The notes under the pieces were generated by a model. It did no database searches, was not told the DNA's origin, and saw only the letters and a list, made by a program, of their open reading frames with translations. A program made the translations under genes and the position numbers. Shown in pieces: positions 6,826 through 14,197 of a stretch of 64,000 bases of DNA; the stretch's first letter is position 1, and each line of letters opens with the position of its first letter. This DNA comes from Amycolatopsis sp. 195334CR (GTDB lineage Bacteria > Actinomycetota > Actinomycetes > Mycobacteriales > Pseudonocardiaceae), in the NCBI RefSeq assembly GCF_017309385.1, contig NZ_JAFJMJ010000004.1, positions 62,001-126,000 on the forward strand. Reading direction: 5' to 3'.

Positions 6826-8295
6826 ATGACGGAACCCACCAGGCGCAACGTGCTCCGCGGCGCGGCCGCGCTGGCCGCGGGCGGGGTCGCGGCGACCTAC
6901 ACGAGCGGCGCGGCCGCGCACGCCACGACGGGGGCGGCCGCCGCCGAGCGCCACCCGTTCCTCGAAGGGGCCTTCGCGCCGGTGCGGGAGGAGGTGACCG
7001 CGTTCGACCTGCCGGTCACCGGCCGCATCCCGCGTGAGCTGGCCGGGCGCTACCTGCGCACCGGGCCGAACGTGCTCGGCCTGGAAGACCCGCGCGCCCA
7101 CCACTGGATGCTCGGGGAGGGCATGGTGCACGGCGTCCGGCTGCGCGACGGCCGCGCCGAGTGGTACCGCAACCGCTGGGTGCGCTCGTCGGGCGTGGCG
7201 GCGAAACTCGGCGAGCCGTACCCGTGGCCGGTGCCCGCGGAGGACTTCGCGCCCAACACGCACGTGATCAGCCACCACGGCCGCATCCTCGCGCTGCAGG
7301 AGAGCGGCCCGCCGCCGTACGAACTGGACGGTGAGCTGAACACGCTGGGCCCGTACGACTTCGGCGGCTCGCTCGACGGCGCCTACACCGCGCACACCAA
7401 GTTCGACGCCCGTGCCGACGAACTGCACGCGGTGACCTACCACCCCACCTGGGACCACGTGCGGCACCTGGTGGTCGACCGCGGCGGCCGGGTGGTGCGG
7501 ACGCACCGCATCGAGGTCGCCGACAACCCGATGATGCACGACTTCGCGCTGACCGAGCGGTACGTGGTGGTCTTCGACGTGCCGGTCACCTTCGACCCCC
7601 AACCGGGCAAGGTGGTGCCCTACAAGTGGAACCTCAACCACCCCGCCAGGGTCGGCGTGATGAAGCGCTCGGGCGGACCGGTCCGCTGGTTCGGCGTGGA
7701 CCCGGTGTTCTACTCGCACACGCTCAACGCCTACGAGCACGGTTCCTCGGTGGTGGTCGACCTGACCACCATGCCGGCGCCGTTCGAGGTGTCCGGCAAG
7801 CTCGGTTACGGCGGCCCGTCGGCGTCCGGCCCGCCGGTGCTGGAGCGCTGGACGATCGACCTCGCGCGGGGTTCGGTGCGGCGGCGGGTGCTCGACGACC
7901 GGCCGCAGGAGTTCCCCAGGGTCAACGAAAGCCTGGTCTCGCGGCGGCACCGCTACGGGTACGCGGCCTCGCCGGGCGAGCTGCTCGACGTCTACCTGGA
8001 CAAGCCCGCCAACACCTTCGGCAACGCGCTGATCAAGCACGACTTCCGGGGCGGCCGGTCCGAGGTGCACCGGTTCGGGCCCGGCGCGGCGGCCAGTGAG
8101 GCGGTTTTTGTGCCCTCGGCGGGGAGCAAGGCCGAGGACGACGGGTACGCGCTGGCCTACGTGCACAACCCCGACCGGGGCGCTTCGGACCTGGTGATCC
8201 TGTCGGCACAGGACTTCACCGCGAAACCGCTGGCGCGCGTCCACCTGCCGAAGCCGGTGCCGCTGGGCTTCCACGGCAGCTGGGTCGCGGACTGA
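6826..8295 (+). CDS. carotenoid oxygenase-family protein with Tat signal
   Basis: A 489-residue protein. The N-terminus (RRNVLRGAAALAAGG, cleavage after ..AAAHA near residue 34) is a twin-arginine signal, so the enzyme should be exported folded. The body matches the carotenoid-cleavage/lignostilbene dioxygenase propeller. Candidate iron-ligand histidines are in THVISHHG, AYTAHTKFD, MMHDFALTE and the C-terminal GFHGSW. The family uses non-haem Fe(II) and O2 to cleave an alkene bond in carotenoids, apocarotenoids or stilbenes. An exported version suggests an external phenylpropanoid or stilbene substrate, which is inference. GGGGGA precedes the ATG. Confidence 0.85.
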   Translation: MTEPTRRNVLRGAAALAAGGVAATYTSGAAAHATTGAAAAERHPFLEGAFAPVREEVTAFDLPVTGRIPRELAGRYLRTGPNVLGLEDPRAHHWMLGEGMVHGVRLRDGRAEWYRNRWVRSSGVAAKLGEPYPWPVPAEDFAPNTHVISHHGRILALQESGPPPYELDGELNTLGPYDFGGSLDGAYTAHTKFDARADELHAVTYHPTWDHVRHLVVDRGGRVVRTHRIEVADNPMMHDFALTERYVVVFDVPVTFDPQPGKVVPYKWNLNHPARVGVMKRSGGPVRWFGVDPVFYSHTLNAYEHGSSVVVDLTTMPAPFEVSGKLGYGGPSASGPPVLERWTIDLARGSVRRRVLDDRPQEFPRVNESLVSRRHRYGYAASPGELLDVYLDKPANTFGNALIKHDFRGGRSEVHRFGPGAAASEAVFVPSAGSKAEDDGYALAYVHNPDRGASDLVILSAQDFTAKPLARVHLPKPVPLGFHGSWVAD

Positions 8296-8362
8296 CTCTC
8301 GGAAATTGCGCACTCCGGCGGCGCGGGTTGTCCCGCGCCGCCCGGGCTGGGACCGTTTCCCC

Positions 8363-8866
8363 GTGGAGCCCAGCATTTCGCGCAGTGTCGAGATCGACGC
8401 CCCGGCGGCGGCCGTGTGGGCGCTGGTCACCGATCTGCCGGGAATGGGCCGGTTCAGCCCGGAGAACGCGGGCGGGCGCTGGGTGGCCCCGGCGACCGGC
8501 CCGGCGGCGGGTGCCCGGTTCCGCGGCACCAACCGCAACGGTGAGCGCGAGTGGCACACGCGGGTGCGGGTGGTCGCCTGCGAGCCGGGCCGCCGGTTCA
8601 CCTTCGACGTGCGCACGCCGTTCGGGGTGCGGGTCTCGCGCTGGTCCTACGAACTCACCCCGGCCGGCGACGGCTGCGTGCTCACCGAGCACTGGTACCG
8701 CGTGGGCAACTGGTTCATCCGCCGCGTGATGGGCCCGAGGGTGACCGGCCGGGCCGACCGGCCCGGCTTCAACACCCATTCCATCGAGCACACGCTGCGC
8801 GCGGTCAAGCAGCACGCCGAGTCGGTCACCCCGGCAGCGAGGCCCGGCCCGCGAACCACTCCCTGA
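8363..8866 (+). CDS. SRPBCC (START-like) family protein
   Basis: About 167 residues from GTG at 8363; an upstream in-frame TTG gives a longer, low-complexity extension that I reject. The pattern (SRSVEIDAPAAAVWALVTDLPGMGRFSPE, then strands, then a long C-terminal helix) is the polyketide-cyclase/dehydrase type of ligand-binding fold. Such proteins bind hydrophobic small molecules and often act as cyclases, carriers or unknown binding proteins. It follows the oxygenase by 67 bp and may be co-transcribed. Its 3' end overlaps the convergent next gene by 41 bp. Confidence 0.75.
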   Translation: MEPSISRSVEIDAPAAAVWALVTDLPGMGRFSPENAGGRWVAPATGPAAGARFRGTNRNGEREWHTRVRVVACEPGRRFTFDVRTPFGVRVSRWSYELTPAGDGCVLTEHWYRVGNWFIRRVMGPRVTGRADRPGFNTHSIEHTLRAVKQHAESVTPAARPGPRTTP

Positions 8867-9248
8867 CCTCGGCCTTCATCAGCGACTGCAGGACCAGGAC
8901 GCCGAGCACGAGCGACAGGATGCCGGTCGGCACGGCGCCCTGGACCAGGCTCATCAGCAGGCCGAGCGCGCCGCTGGCCACGGTGATCCATTCGAAGACC
9001 AGCGCGGTGGTGCGCACCCACGGCAGCCGGTCGCGCAGTTTGATCGCGCACACCAGCAGCGGCAGGGCGAACAGGATGGACGCCACGCCCAGCAGGAGCA
9101 GCGCGGTGGTGTCCGCGCCGTCACCGAGCGAGGACACCGCCGCCACCAGGAGCACCCCGCCGAGGATGCTGAGCAGCGACTGGACGTACAACACGACGCG
9201 GGTCTGGCGCAGCACCTTCGGCAGGCGCTCCGGCGGCGGGACGGTCAT
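8826..9248 (-). CDS. small four-helix membrane protein, unknown
   Basis: 140 residues from the ATG at 9248; longer frames upstream have no support. Four transmembrane helices are visible (about residues 19-38, 47-68, 79-95 and 106-125) after a short basic N-terminus, with a charged C-terminal tail. I do not recognise the family. The 3' end overlaps the SRPBCC gene by 41 bp in convergent orientation. Confidence 0.65.
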   Translation of the reverse strand: MTVPPPERLPKVLRQTRVVLYVQSLLSILGGVLLVAAVSSLGDGADTTALLLLGVASILFALPLLVCAIKLRDRLPWVRTTALVFEWITVASGALGLLMSLVQGAVPTGILSLVLGVLVLQSLMKAEVREWFAGRASLPG

Positions 9249-9336
9249 CGGCTGGCTCCGCTTCGTCGGGGGGATCGGCCCACGATTCTTAGCAGGTTTC
9301 CGCCGGGAATCCCGTCCGGTGACAGGAAAGTGACTT

Positions 9337-9936
9337 TTACGCGCTGAGCAGCTGGTGGAAGAACGAGCGGTACTGGCGCAGGGCCAGCCGCAGGTCCTCG
9401 GTGGCGACCTCGCCGCCACGGCTCCACTGCCCCTCCAGCTCGCTCTTGTGCGCGGCGAAGGTGGCGGCCAGCGACTGGATCACCTTGGCCACCAGCTCGT
9501 CGGCTTCGCGGACCGCGCGCTGCGGGTCGTCGACGAAGGCGATCTGGATGGACTGCCAGTTCTCGCGATACCCGTCCACCTCGTCGGCGGCGAACAACGG
9601 CTGGCTCTGCTCTTCGTTGTCGTCGGATCCGGCACCTCTCCGGACGGCTTCCGACGTGGTGTCGGGAGAGGTTTCCGGCACCGGCGCCAAGGTGGCGTCG
9701 CCCGACCCCGTCGATTCGGTTTCCAACCCCGATTCCAGGGTGGTGTCCCCGGGCCTCACCGTCTCCGGTGTCGGGGTGGTGTCGCCTGGCCGGACCGTTT
9801 CCGGCCCACGGGTGTCCACAGTGTCCTTGTCGGACCCCGGGATGTCCCTCGGTTCGCCGGCGTGCCCGGGCTCACCGGGCAGCAGGTCCTGAGTGCTCAG
9901 GTTCTCCTTGCGGTCCACCATTTCCCTACCTGCCAT
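9337..9936 (-). CDS. unknown protein, paralogue of the upstream gene product
   Basis: 199 residues. The first ~105 are acidic, Pro/Thr/Gly-rich and probably disordered, with a near-repeat ETVRPGDTT occurring twice. The last ~90 form a helical domain (WQSIQIAFVDDPQRAVREADELV ... STEDLR-like VATEDLRLALRQYRSFFHQLL). This domain is shared with the product of the overlapping upstream gene (9926-10507). The start overlaps the upstream stop; a second ATG at 9921 with a better-spaced purine run is an alternative. Soluble, function unknown. Confidence 0.65.
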   Translation of the reverse strand: MAGREMVDRKENLSTQDLLPGEPGHAGEPRDIPGSDKDTVDTRGPETVRPGDTTPTPETVRPGDTTLESGLETESTGSGDATLAPVPETSPDTTSEAVRRGAGSDDNEEQSQPLFAADEVDGYRENWQSIQIAFVDDPQRAVREADELVAKVIQSLAATFAAHKSELEGQWSRGGEVATEDLRLALRQYRSFFHQLLSA

Positions 9937-10507
9937 TCCGTGCGTCGTGGTGTTCGCGCGTTTCGGTCTCGGCGTCCTCGTCCCCGAGCAGGTCCTCGAA
10001 AACCGTGCGGTAGCGGACCATCGCGTCCCGCAGGTCCTCAGTGGACTTCTGCTCGTGGTCGTGGCCGACCATGGTCTCGTGCGCGTGCCGGTAGTGGTCC
10101 AGCGTCTTCGAGTGGCGCACCGACAGATCGGCGAGCTGCTGGTCGTACCCCTCGGTGGGGTAACCGCGCTCGGCCATCAGTTCGGTGAGCAGCCGGTCCG
10201 CGTCGGCCACCGCGGGCGACGGGCGGTCGACGAACTTCGCCTGGATCTGCGCCCATTCCCGCGTGTAGCGCTCCTTGGCCTCCGGCGACAGCGGCCGGAT
10301 GTCGAGCTCGTGGTGCCGCTTCTCCCGCGCGGCCAGTTCACGCTGCGCCGCGCGCGGGCTGTCGTGGTCGGCGACCGCCCGTTCGTACTCGGGGCCGAAC
10401 CTGCGTTGCAGCCGTTTCCGCTGCAGTTCCTGCATGACCAGCCACGCCACCGCACCCGCGACCACGACCGCGGCGATGACGATCAGGACAACAACCCATG
10501 TGGGCAT
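9926..10507 (-). CDS. membrane-anchored protein with a conserved helical domain, unknown
   Basis: 193 residues from the ATG at 10507, which has GAGGAG 6 nt upstream. It has one N-terminal transmembrane helix (about residues 3-24) followed by a charged helical domain. The segment WAQIQAKFVDRPSPAVADADRLLTEL and the ending STEDLRDAMVRYRTVFEDLL align with the C-terminal domain of the next gene, so the two are tandem paralogues, one membrane-bound and one soluble. They overlap by 11 bp. A GTTT-N15-GGGCAC element lies upstream (10553-10577). Function unknown; I recall similar proteins near stress genes in actinobacteria, but only as an impression. Confidence 0.7.
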   Translation of the reverse strand: MPTWVVVLIVIAAVVVAGAVAWLVMQELQRKRLQRRFGPEYERAVADHDSPRAAQRELAAREKRHHELDIRPLSPEAKERYTREWAQIQAKFVDRPSPAVADADRLLTELMAERGYPTEGYDQQLADLSVRHSKTLDHYRHAHETMVGHDHEQKSTEDLRDAMVRYRTVFEDLLGDEDAETETREHHDARNGR

Positions 10508-10552
10508 CGTTTTCTCCTCGTGCTCTGGTGAGCTGACCCCCGCGTCACTGGA

Positions 10553-10577
10553 GTGCCCGGATTCGAGGTCAGGAAAC
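10553..10577 (-). promoter_or_regulatory. possible SigB-type promoter for the paralogue operon
   Basis: Minus strand: GTTT (10577-10574), 15 bp, GGGCAC (10558-10553), one base off GGGTAC; about 45 nt before the start at 10507. Confidence 0.35.
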
Positions 10578-10677
10578 CCTTGGGGGACAACAGCTTCCCG
10601 ATCTTGGGCCATCTGGCCGCAGCGGCGGGTCCGGATGCCGGTGGCGGTCGGCGACCTGTCGGTGTTCAACGCGGCCC

Positions 10678-10705
10678 TTGCCTGGATGTTCGGACTGTGC
10701 ATACT
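10678..10705 (+). promoter_or_regulatory. promoter of the MFS gene at 10739
   Basis: TTGCCT (10678-10683), 16 bp, CATACT (10700-10705), with TG just before the -10. Direct half-repeats GTGCATAC and GCGCATAC overlap and follow the -10 and could bind a regulator. Confidence 0.45.
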
Positions 10706-10738
10706 TGTGCGCATACCGAACGAGGCAAGGAGGCTTCG

Positions 10739-11947
10739 ATGACCGCTGAGCTGTCCGCCGACTCAGCCGTGGAGCACCGCCGGTGGGTGGTCCCGCTCGC
10801 CTGGACCGCCGTCCTGCTCGACGGCTTCGACCTGGTGGTGCTCGGCACCGTGCTGCCGGTCCTGCTGCGCGACCACGTCTGGGACATCACGCCGGCGTCG
10901 GCGGCCGCGGTGTCGACCGCGGGCCTGGTCGGCATGACGCTCGGCGCGCTGGCGATCGGCACCGTCACCGACGTGATCGGGCGGCGCAAGGCGCTGATCT
11001 TCGCGGTCGCGCTGTTCTCCGCGTGCACGCTGCTGTGCGCGCTCGCGCCGTCGATGTGGGTGTTCGGCCTGCTGCGCTTCGTCGCCGGCCTGGGCCTGGG
11101 CGGCTGCCTGCCCACGGCGATCGCGCTGGTCACCGAGCACGCCAGGGCGGGCCGCGCGGGCAGCGCCACCACCACCCTGATGACCGGCTACCACGTGGGC
11201 GCGGTGCTCACCGCGCTGCTGGGCATCTGGCTGATCCCGCTGCTGGGGTGGCGGTCGATGTTCGTGGCGGGCGCGCTGCCCGCGCTGGTGCTGGTACCGC
11301 TGATGGTCCGGTTCCTGCCGGAGTCCGCCGCCTTCGAGCGCACGCGGCCCGCCGAGACGGTCGCGGGCCTGTTCCGCGGCGGCGTGCTGCGGTCCACGCT
11401 GGCGTTCTGGGTGACCTCGTTCATGGGCCTGCTGCTGGTGTACGGGCTGAACACCTGGCTGCCGGAGATCATGCGGCAGGCCGGGTACCCGCTCGGCGCC
11501 GCGCTCGGGCTGCTGCTGACGCTGAACCTCGGGGGAGTGGCCGGCCTGGTCGTGGCCGGGCGGGTCGCCGACCGGGTGGGCGTACGGGGTTCCGCCATCG
11601 GCTGGTTCGCCGGGGCGGCGGTGTTCCTCGCCCTGCTGAGCGTGAAACTGCCCGGGCCCGCGCTGTACGTGGCGGTGTTCCTCACCGGCGGGTTCGTGTT
11701 CAGCGCGCAGGTGCTGGTCTACGCCTACGTCGGGCGCACCTACGGCGACGCGTTCCGGGCCACCGGCCTCGGCTGGGCCGCCGGGATCGGACGGCTGGGC
11801 GCCATCTCGGGCCCGCTGGTCGGCGGCGCCCTGCTGAGCGCGGGAATCGCGTACCCGTGGGGTTTCTACGCCTTCGCCGCGGTCGGGGTGCTGGGCGCGC
11901 TGGCCATCTCGGCGGCGGCCGGTGCCCGCGGTCAGGACGCGGGATAG
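10739..11947 (+). CDS. MFS transporter, aromatic acid:H+ symporter type
   Basis: A 402-residue, 12-helix transporter starting at ATG 10739 after AAGGAGG. The first helix LDGFDLVVLGTVLPVLL, with the acidic residue in helix 1, and the loop DVIGRRKALI are typical of the AAHS subfamily that imports 4-hydroxybenzoate and related aromatic acids (PcaK-like). No aromatic catabolic genes are next to it in the window. The 3' end overlaps the convergent flavodoxin-family gene by 16 bp. The substrate is inferred from subfamily resemblance only. Confidence 0.8.
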   Translation: MTAELSADSAVEHRRWVVPLAWTAVLLDGFDLVVLGTVLPVLLRDHVWDITPASAAAVSTAGLVGMTLGALAIGTVTDVIGRRKALIFAVALFSACTLLCALAPSMWVFGLLRFVAGLGLGGCLPTAIALVTEHARAGRAGSATTTLMTGYHVGAVLTALLGIWLIPLLGWRSMFVAGALPALVLVPLMVRFLPESAAFERTRPAETVAGLFRGGVLRSTLAFWVTSFMGLLLVYGLNTWLPEIMRQAGYPLGAALGLLLTLNLGGVAGLVVAGRVADRVGVRGSAIGWFAGAAVFLALLSVKLPGPALYVAVFLTGGFVFSAQVLVYAYVGRTYGDAFRATGLGWAAGIGRLGAISGPLVGGALLSAGIAYPWGFYAFAAVGVLGALAISAAAGARGQDAG

Positions 11948-12540
11948 GGGTGCGTCCGCAGGTGCTTGGCGAGGTGGACGGCGTTGCGGGCGAGCGTGGC
12001 GTTCGTCGAGGCGACCGCCTTCGGGGTCTCGTCGAGGTCGTTGTAGTCGCCGGGCGTCATCGCCTCGCCGTTCCAGTAGGTGCCGCCCTGGGCGGGCACG
12101 GTGAAGCCGGTGTCGTTGAGCGCCTGGAACAGGTCGGCGGTGATCTTGTGCGCGCCGTCCTCGTTGCCGACCACCGCGGTCACCGCGACCTTGCCGAACA
12201 TCAGCGGGCGGCCCTCGTCGTCCGTTTCGGACAGTTCGGCGTCCAGTCGCTCCAGCACCCGCTGCGCCACGCTGGACATGTGGCCGACCCAGGTCGGTGA
12301 CGCCAGCACCAGGATGTCCGCGCCGAGCACCTTGTCGCGAATGGACGGCCACTCGTCGCCGTCGCCCATGTCCTTCTCGGTGCCGGGCCGGACGTCGTGG
12401 TCGACCACGCGGATCGACTCGCCGTCGACCCCGTGCCCGCGCAGTTCGTCCAGCAACTGCGTGGCGATCAGCTCGGTGCTCGACGGGGCCGGGGACGGCT
12501 TGAGGCTGCAGGTCAGTGCCACTGCTCGTAGTGCGGTCAT
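11932..12540 (-). CDS. flavodoxin-family NAD(P)H-dependent oxidoreductase
   Basis: 202 residues with a flavodoxin-like fold: first strand and phosphate loop (ALTCSLKPSPAPSSTELIA, residues 8-26), then ILVLASPTWVGHMSSVAQRVLERLD near 80-105 contacting the flavin, and GGTYWNGEAMTPGDY near 155. Likely an FMN-dependent quinone or azo-type reductase. The start lies directly at the edge of a palindromic SigB-type promoter shared with the divergent SDR, so the mRNA is probably leaderless and stress-induced. Confidence 0.8.
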   Translation of the reverse strand: MTALRAVALTCSLKPSPAPSSTELIATQLLDELRGHGVDGESIRVVDHDVRPGTEKDMGDGDEWPSIRDKVLGADILVLASPTWVGHMSSVAQRVLERLDAELSETDDEGRPLMFGKVAVTAVVGNEDGAHKITADLFQALNDTGFTVPAQGGTYWNGEAMTPGDYNDLDETPKAVASTNATLARNAVHLAKHLRTHPYPAS

Positions 12541-12543
12541 GCG

Positions 12544-12578
12544 GACCGGTTACCCCGCCTGCCACGGGGTAACCGGTC
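12544..12578. promoter_or_regulatory. palindromic, bidirectional SigB-type promoter
   Basis: GACCGGTTACCCCG (12544-12557) and CGGGGTAACCGGTC (12565-12578) are perfect 14-bp arms around 7 bp, filling almost the whole 41-bp gap between two divergent starts. On each strand it reads GGTT-N15-GGGTAA, the GNNT-N14-16-GGGTA pattern of actinobacterial SigB/SigF promoters. The -35 of one direction is thus the complement of the -10 of the other. Each predicted start site falls within a few bases of the start codon. A palindromic repressor site is the alternative reading. Confidence 0.65.
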
Positions 12579-12581
12579 GGC

Positions 12582-13439
12582 ATGAGCAAAGAGCACAACC
12601 AGCCCCCGCAAGGACAGCGACCGCCGGGTGACACCGGGGACATGCGGCCGGAGCCCCGCGACGAAATGGCCGGCTACCAGGGCCGTGAGCTGCTGGCCGG
12701 CCGCCGCGCGCTGATCACCGGTGGTGACTCCGGCATCGGCCGCGCGGTCGCGGTGGCCTTCGCGAAGGAGGGCGCCGACGTCGCGATCGCCTACCTGGAG
12801 GAGGACGAGGACGCCAAGCACACCGCGGAACTCGTCCGCGCCGAAGGGCGCCGCTGCGAACTGCTGCCCGGTGATCTCGCCGAGGCCGCGCAGTGCTCGC
12901 GGGTGGTGGAGCGGACCGTGGAAGCGCTGGGCGGACTGGACATCCTGGTGAACAACGTGGCCACCCAGTGGCCGGTCGACTCGCCGGAGGAACTGACCGA
13001 GCAGCAGTGGATGCGCACCTTCGACGTCAACATCCACAGCTACTTCCGGGTCACCGCCGCCGCCCTGCCGCACCTCGGCGAAGGCGACGTCATCATCAAC
13101 ACCGGTTCGGTCAACGGCCTGCGCGGCAACAAGTCCCTGATCGACTACTCGGCCACCAAGGGGGCCGTGCACGCCTGGACCTACTCGATGGCGCAGGCGC
13201 TGGCGGACAAGGGGATCCGGATCAACTGCGTGGCGCCGGGTCCGGTGTGGACACCGCTGATCCCGTCCACCTTCGACGAGGAGAAGGTGGCGGAGTTCGG
13301 GCAGCAGGTGCCCTACCAGCGGGCGGCGCAGCCGGACGAGATCGCGCCGTCGTTCGTGTTCTTCGCGTCGAACCGGTTGTCCTCGTACTACACGGGCGAG
13401 GTGCTGGCCCCGCTCGGCGGCGAGACGACGCCGGGATGA
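12582..13439 (+). CDS. SDR-family oxidoreductase, general-stress (YdaD/YhdF-like)
   Basis: A 285-residue SDR. A polar N-terminal extension of about 45 residues (QPPQGQRPPGDTGDMRPEPRDEMAGYQG) precedes the Rossmann domain, as in the YdaD/YhdF/YghA subgroup. Motifs: TGGDSGIG (about 46-53), NNVA instead of NNAG near 123, and catalytic Tyr/Lys in YSATKGA near 188. Bacillus homologues of this subgroup belong to the SigB general-stress regulon, which fits the SigB-type promoter at 12544-12578. Substrate unknown; probably an NADP-dependent reductase of reactive carbonyls or sugars. Confidence 0.85.
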   Translation: MSKEHNQPPQGQRPPGDTGDMRPEPRDEMAGYQGRELLAGRRALITGGDSGIGRAVAVAFAKEGADVAIAYLEEDEDAKHTAELVRAEGRRCELLPGDLAEAAQCSRVVERTVEALGGLDILVNNVATQWPVDSPEELTEQQWMRTFDVNIHSYFRVTAAALPHLGEGDVIINTGSVNGLRGNKSLIDYSATKGAVHAWTYSMAQALADKGIRINCVAPGPVWTPLIPSTFDEEKVAEFGQQVPYQRAAQPDEIAPSFVFFASNRLSSYYTGEVLAPLGGETTPG

Positions 13440-13450
13440 GGCAGCGGGTG

Positions 13451-13478
13451 CCCCCGAGCGCTCACGTGCGCTCGGGGG
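13451..13478. terminator. bidirectional hairpin terminator
   Basis: Arms 13451-13461 (CCCCCGAGCGC) and 13468-13478 (GCGCTCGGGGG) are perfect with a 6-nt loop, between the convergent SDR and DUF4383 genes; the second arm overlaps the last codons of the latter. Confidence 0.65.
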
Positions 13479-13863
13479 TGCGGCGGGAGCTGAGCCACAT
13501 CGCCAGCCCGGCCAGTGCGGTCAGGCCGTGGAGCCAGTTGGCCGCCCAGTTCAGGTTCAGCACGTTGCCGGGCGTGTCCGCGCTGCTGGCCAGCACGCCG
13601 AACGCGGTCATGCCGATGAACACCACGAACAGCCCGATGCCGTAGATCCGGGCACCGGCCGCCCGGGTGGCCGCGGCCAGGCCGAGCAGGCCGACCGCCA
13701 CGTGCAGCACGTTCTGCACGGAACTCACGCTGAAGATCCACACCGTGTTCTCGGCACCGGGCCCGATCTGCCCGGGGTGCTCGGCCACGGTGAAGCCGAG
13801 CACGCCGAGCAGCAGGTAGATCAGCCCGATGGCGAGTGCCGCGAGCCTGACCACGGTGGTCAC
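13462..13863 (-). CDS. DUF4383-family membrane protein
   Basis: 133 residues from the GTG at 13863, which overlaps the stop of the upstream gene (GTGA); longer frames upstream have a poorer N-terminus. Four transmembrane helices are visible, with the DUF4383 pattern (SVQNVLHVAVGLLGLAAA in helix 2, NWLHGLTALAGLAMWL in helix 4). Function unknown. It is translationally coupled to an 86-residue unknown protein behind a possible SigB-type promoter, so a stress-linked membrane role is plausible but inferred. Confidence 0.75.
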   Translation of the reverse strand: MTTVVRLAALAIGLIYLLLGVLGFTVAEHPGQIGPGAENTVWIFSVSSVQNVLHVAVGLLGLAAATRAAGARIYGIGLFVVFIGMTAFGVLASSADTPGNVLNLNWAANWLHGLTALAGLAMWLSSRRTPERT

Positions 13864-14120
13864 ACCACCGGGTTCAGGCCGCGGCCGACGGCTGATGCCA
13901 GGAAGCACCAGCCACGCGACACCGACAAGCAGGGCAGGTGCCGATCGCGCAACCGCTTCATCGCGCTCGACGACCGGGTTTGCGCGGTCTGGTCGACCAC
14001 CGCGCACGCGGCCCCGTCATCGGAACTCTCCACGGCCTCGATGCCGTGCCGGTCGGCCCACTCGGAGAGTTCGCGCAGTGCGGGCGAGTTGCCGAGGTAA
14101 ACCACCTTGAGCGTGTCCAT
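13860..14120 (-). CDS. unknown protein, 86 residues
   Basis: ATG at 14120 with GGGGAGTGAG upstream. The N-terminal half (LKVVYLGNSPALRELSEWADRHGIEAVE) looks like a small alpha/beta segment; the rest is basic and ends in GLNPVV, overlapping the DUF4383 start by 4 nt. I do not recognise it. Confidence 0.5.
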   Translation of the reverse strand: MDTLKVVYLGNSPALRELSEWADRHGIEAVESSDDGAACAVVDQTAQTRSSSAMKRLRDRHLPCLSVSRGWCFLASAVGRGLNPVV

Positions 14121-14155
14121 TGTTCTCACTCCCCAAAACCTTTGCTCCTCAAGGG

Positions 14156-14180
14156 GTAACCGCTGCGACGAGGGTGAAAC
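14156..14180 (-). promoter_or_regulatory. possible SigB-type promoter for the 14120-13462 operon
   Basis: Minus strand: GTTT (14180-14177), 15 bp, GGTTAC (14161-14156), one base from GGGTAC; about 35 nt before the start codon. Confidence 0.4.
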
Positions 14181-14197
14181 CCCTGATGAGCATCGGG

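Noticed and set aside
10634..10742. 35-codon plus-strand ORF ending in ATGA overlap with the MFS start
   Set aside because: It contains the TTGCCT/CATACT promoter of the MFS gene and has no ribosome binding site; the overlap is probably chance.
14151..14161. GGGGTAACC on the plus strand as a plus-directed SigB -10
   Set aside because: No GNNT at the right distance and no plus-strand gene downstream; the minus-strand reading is the useful one.
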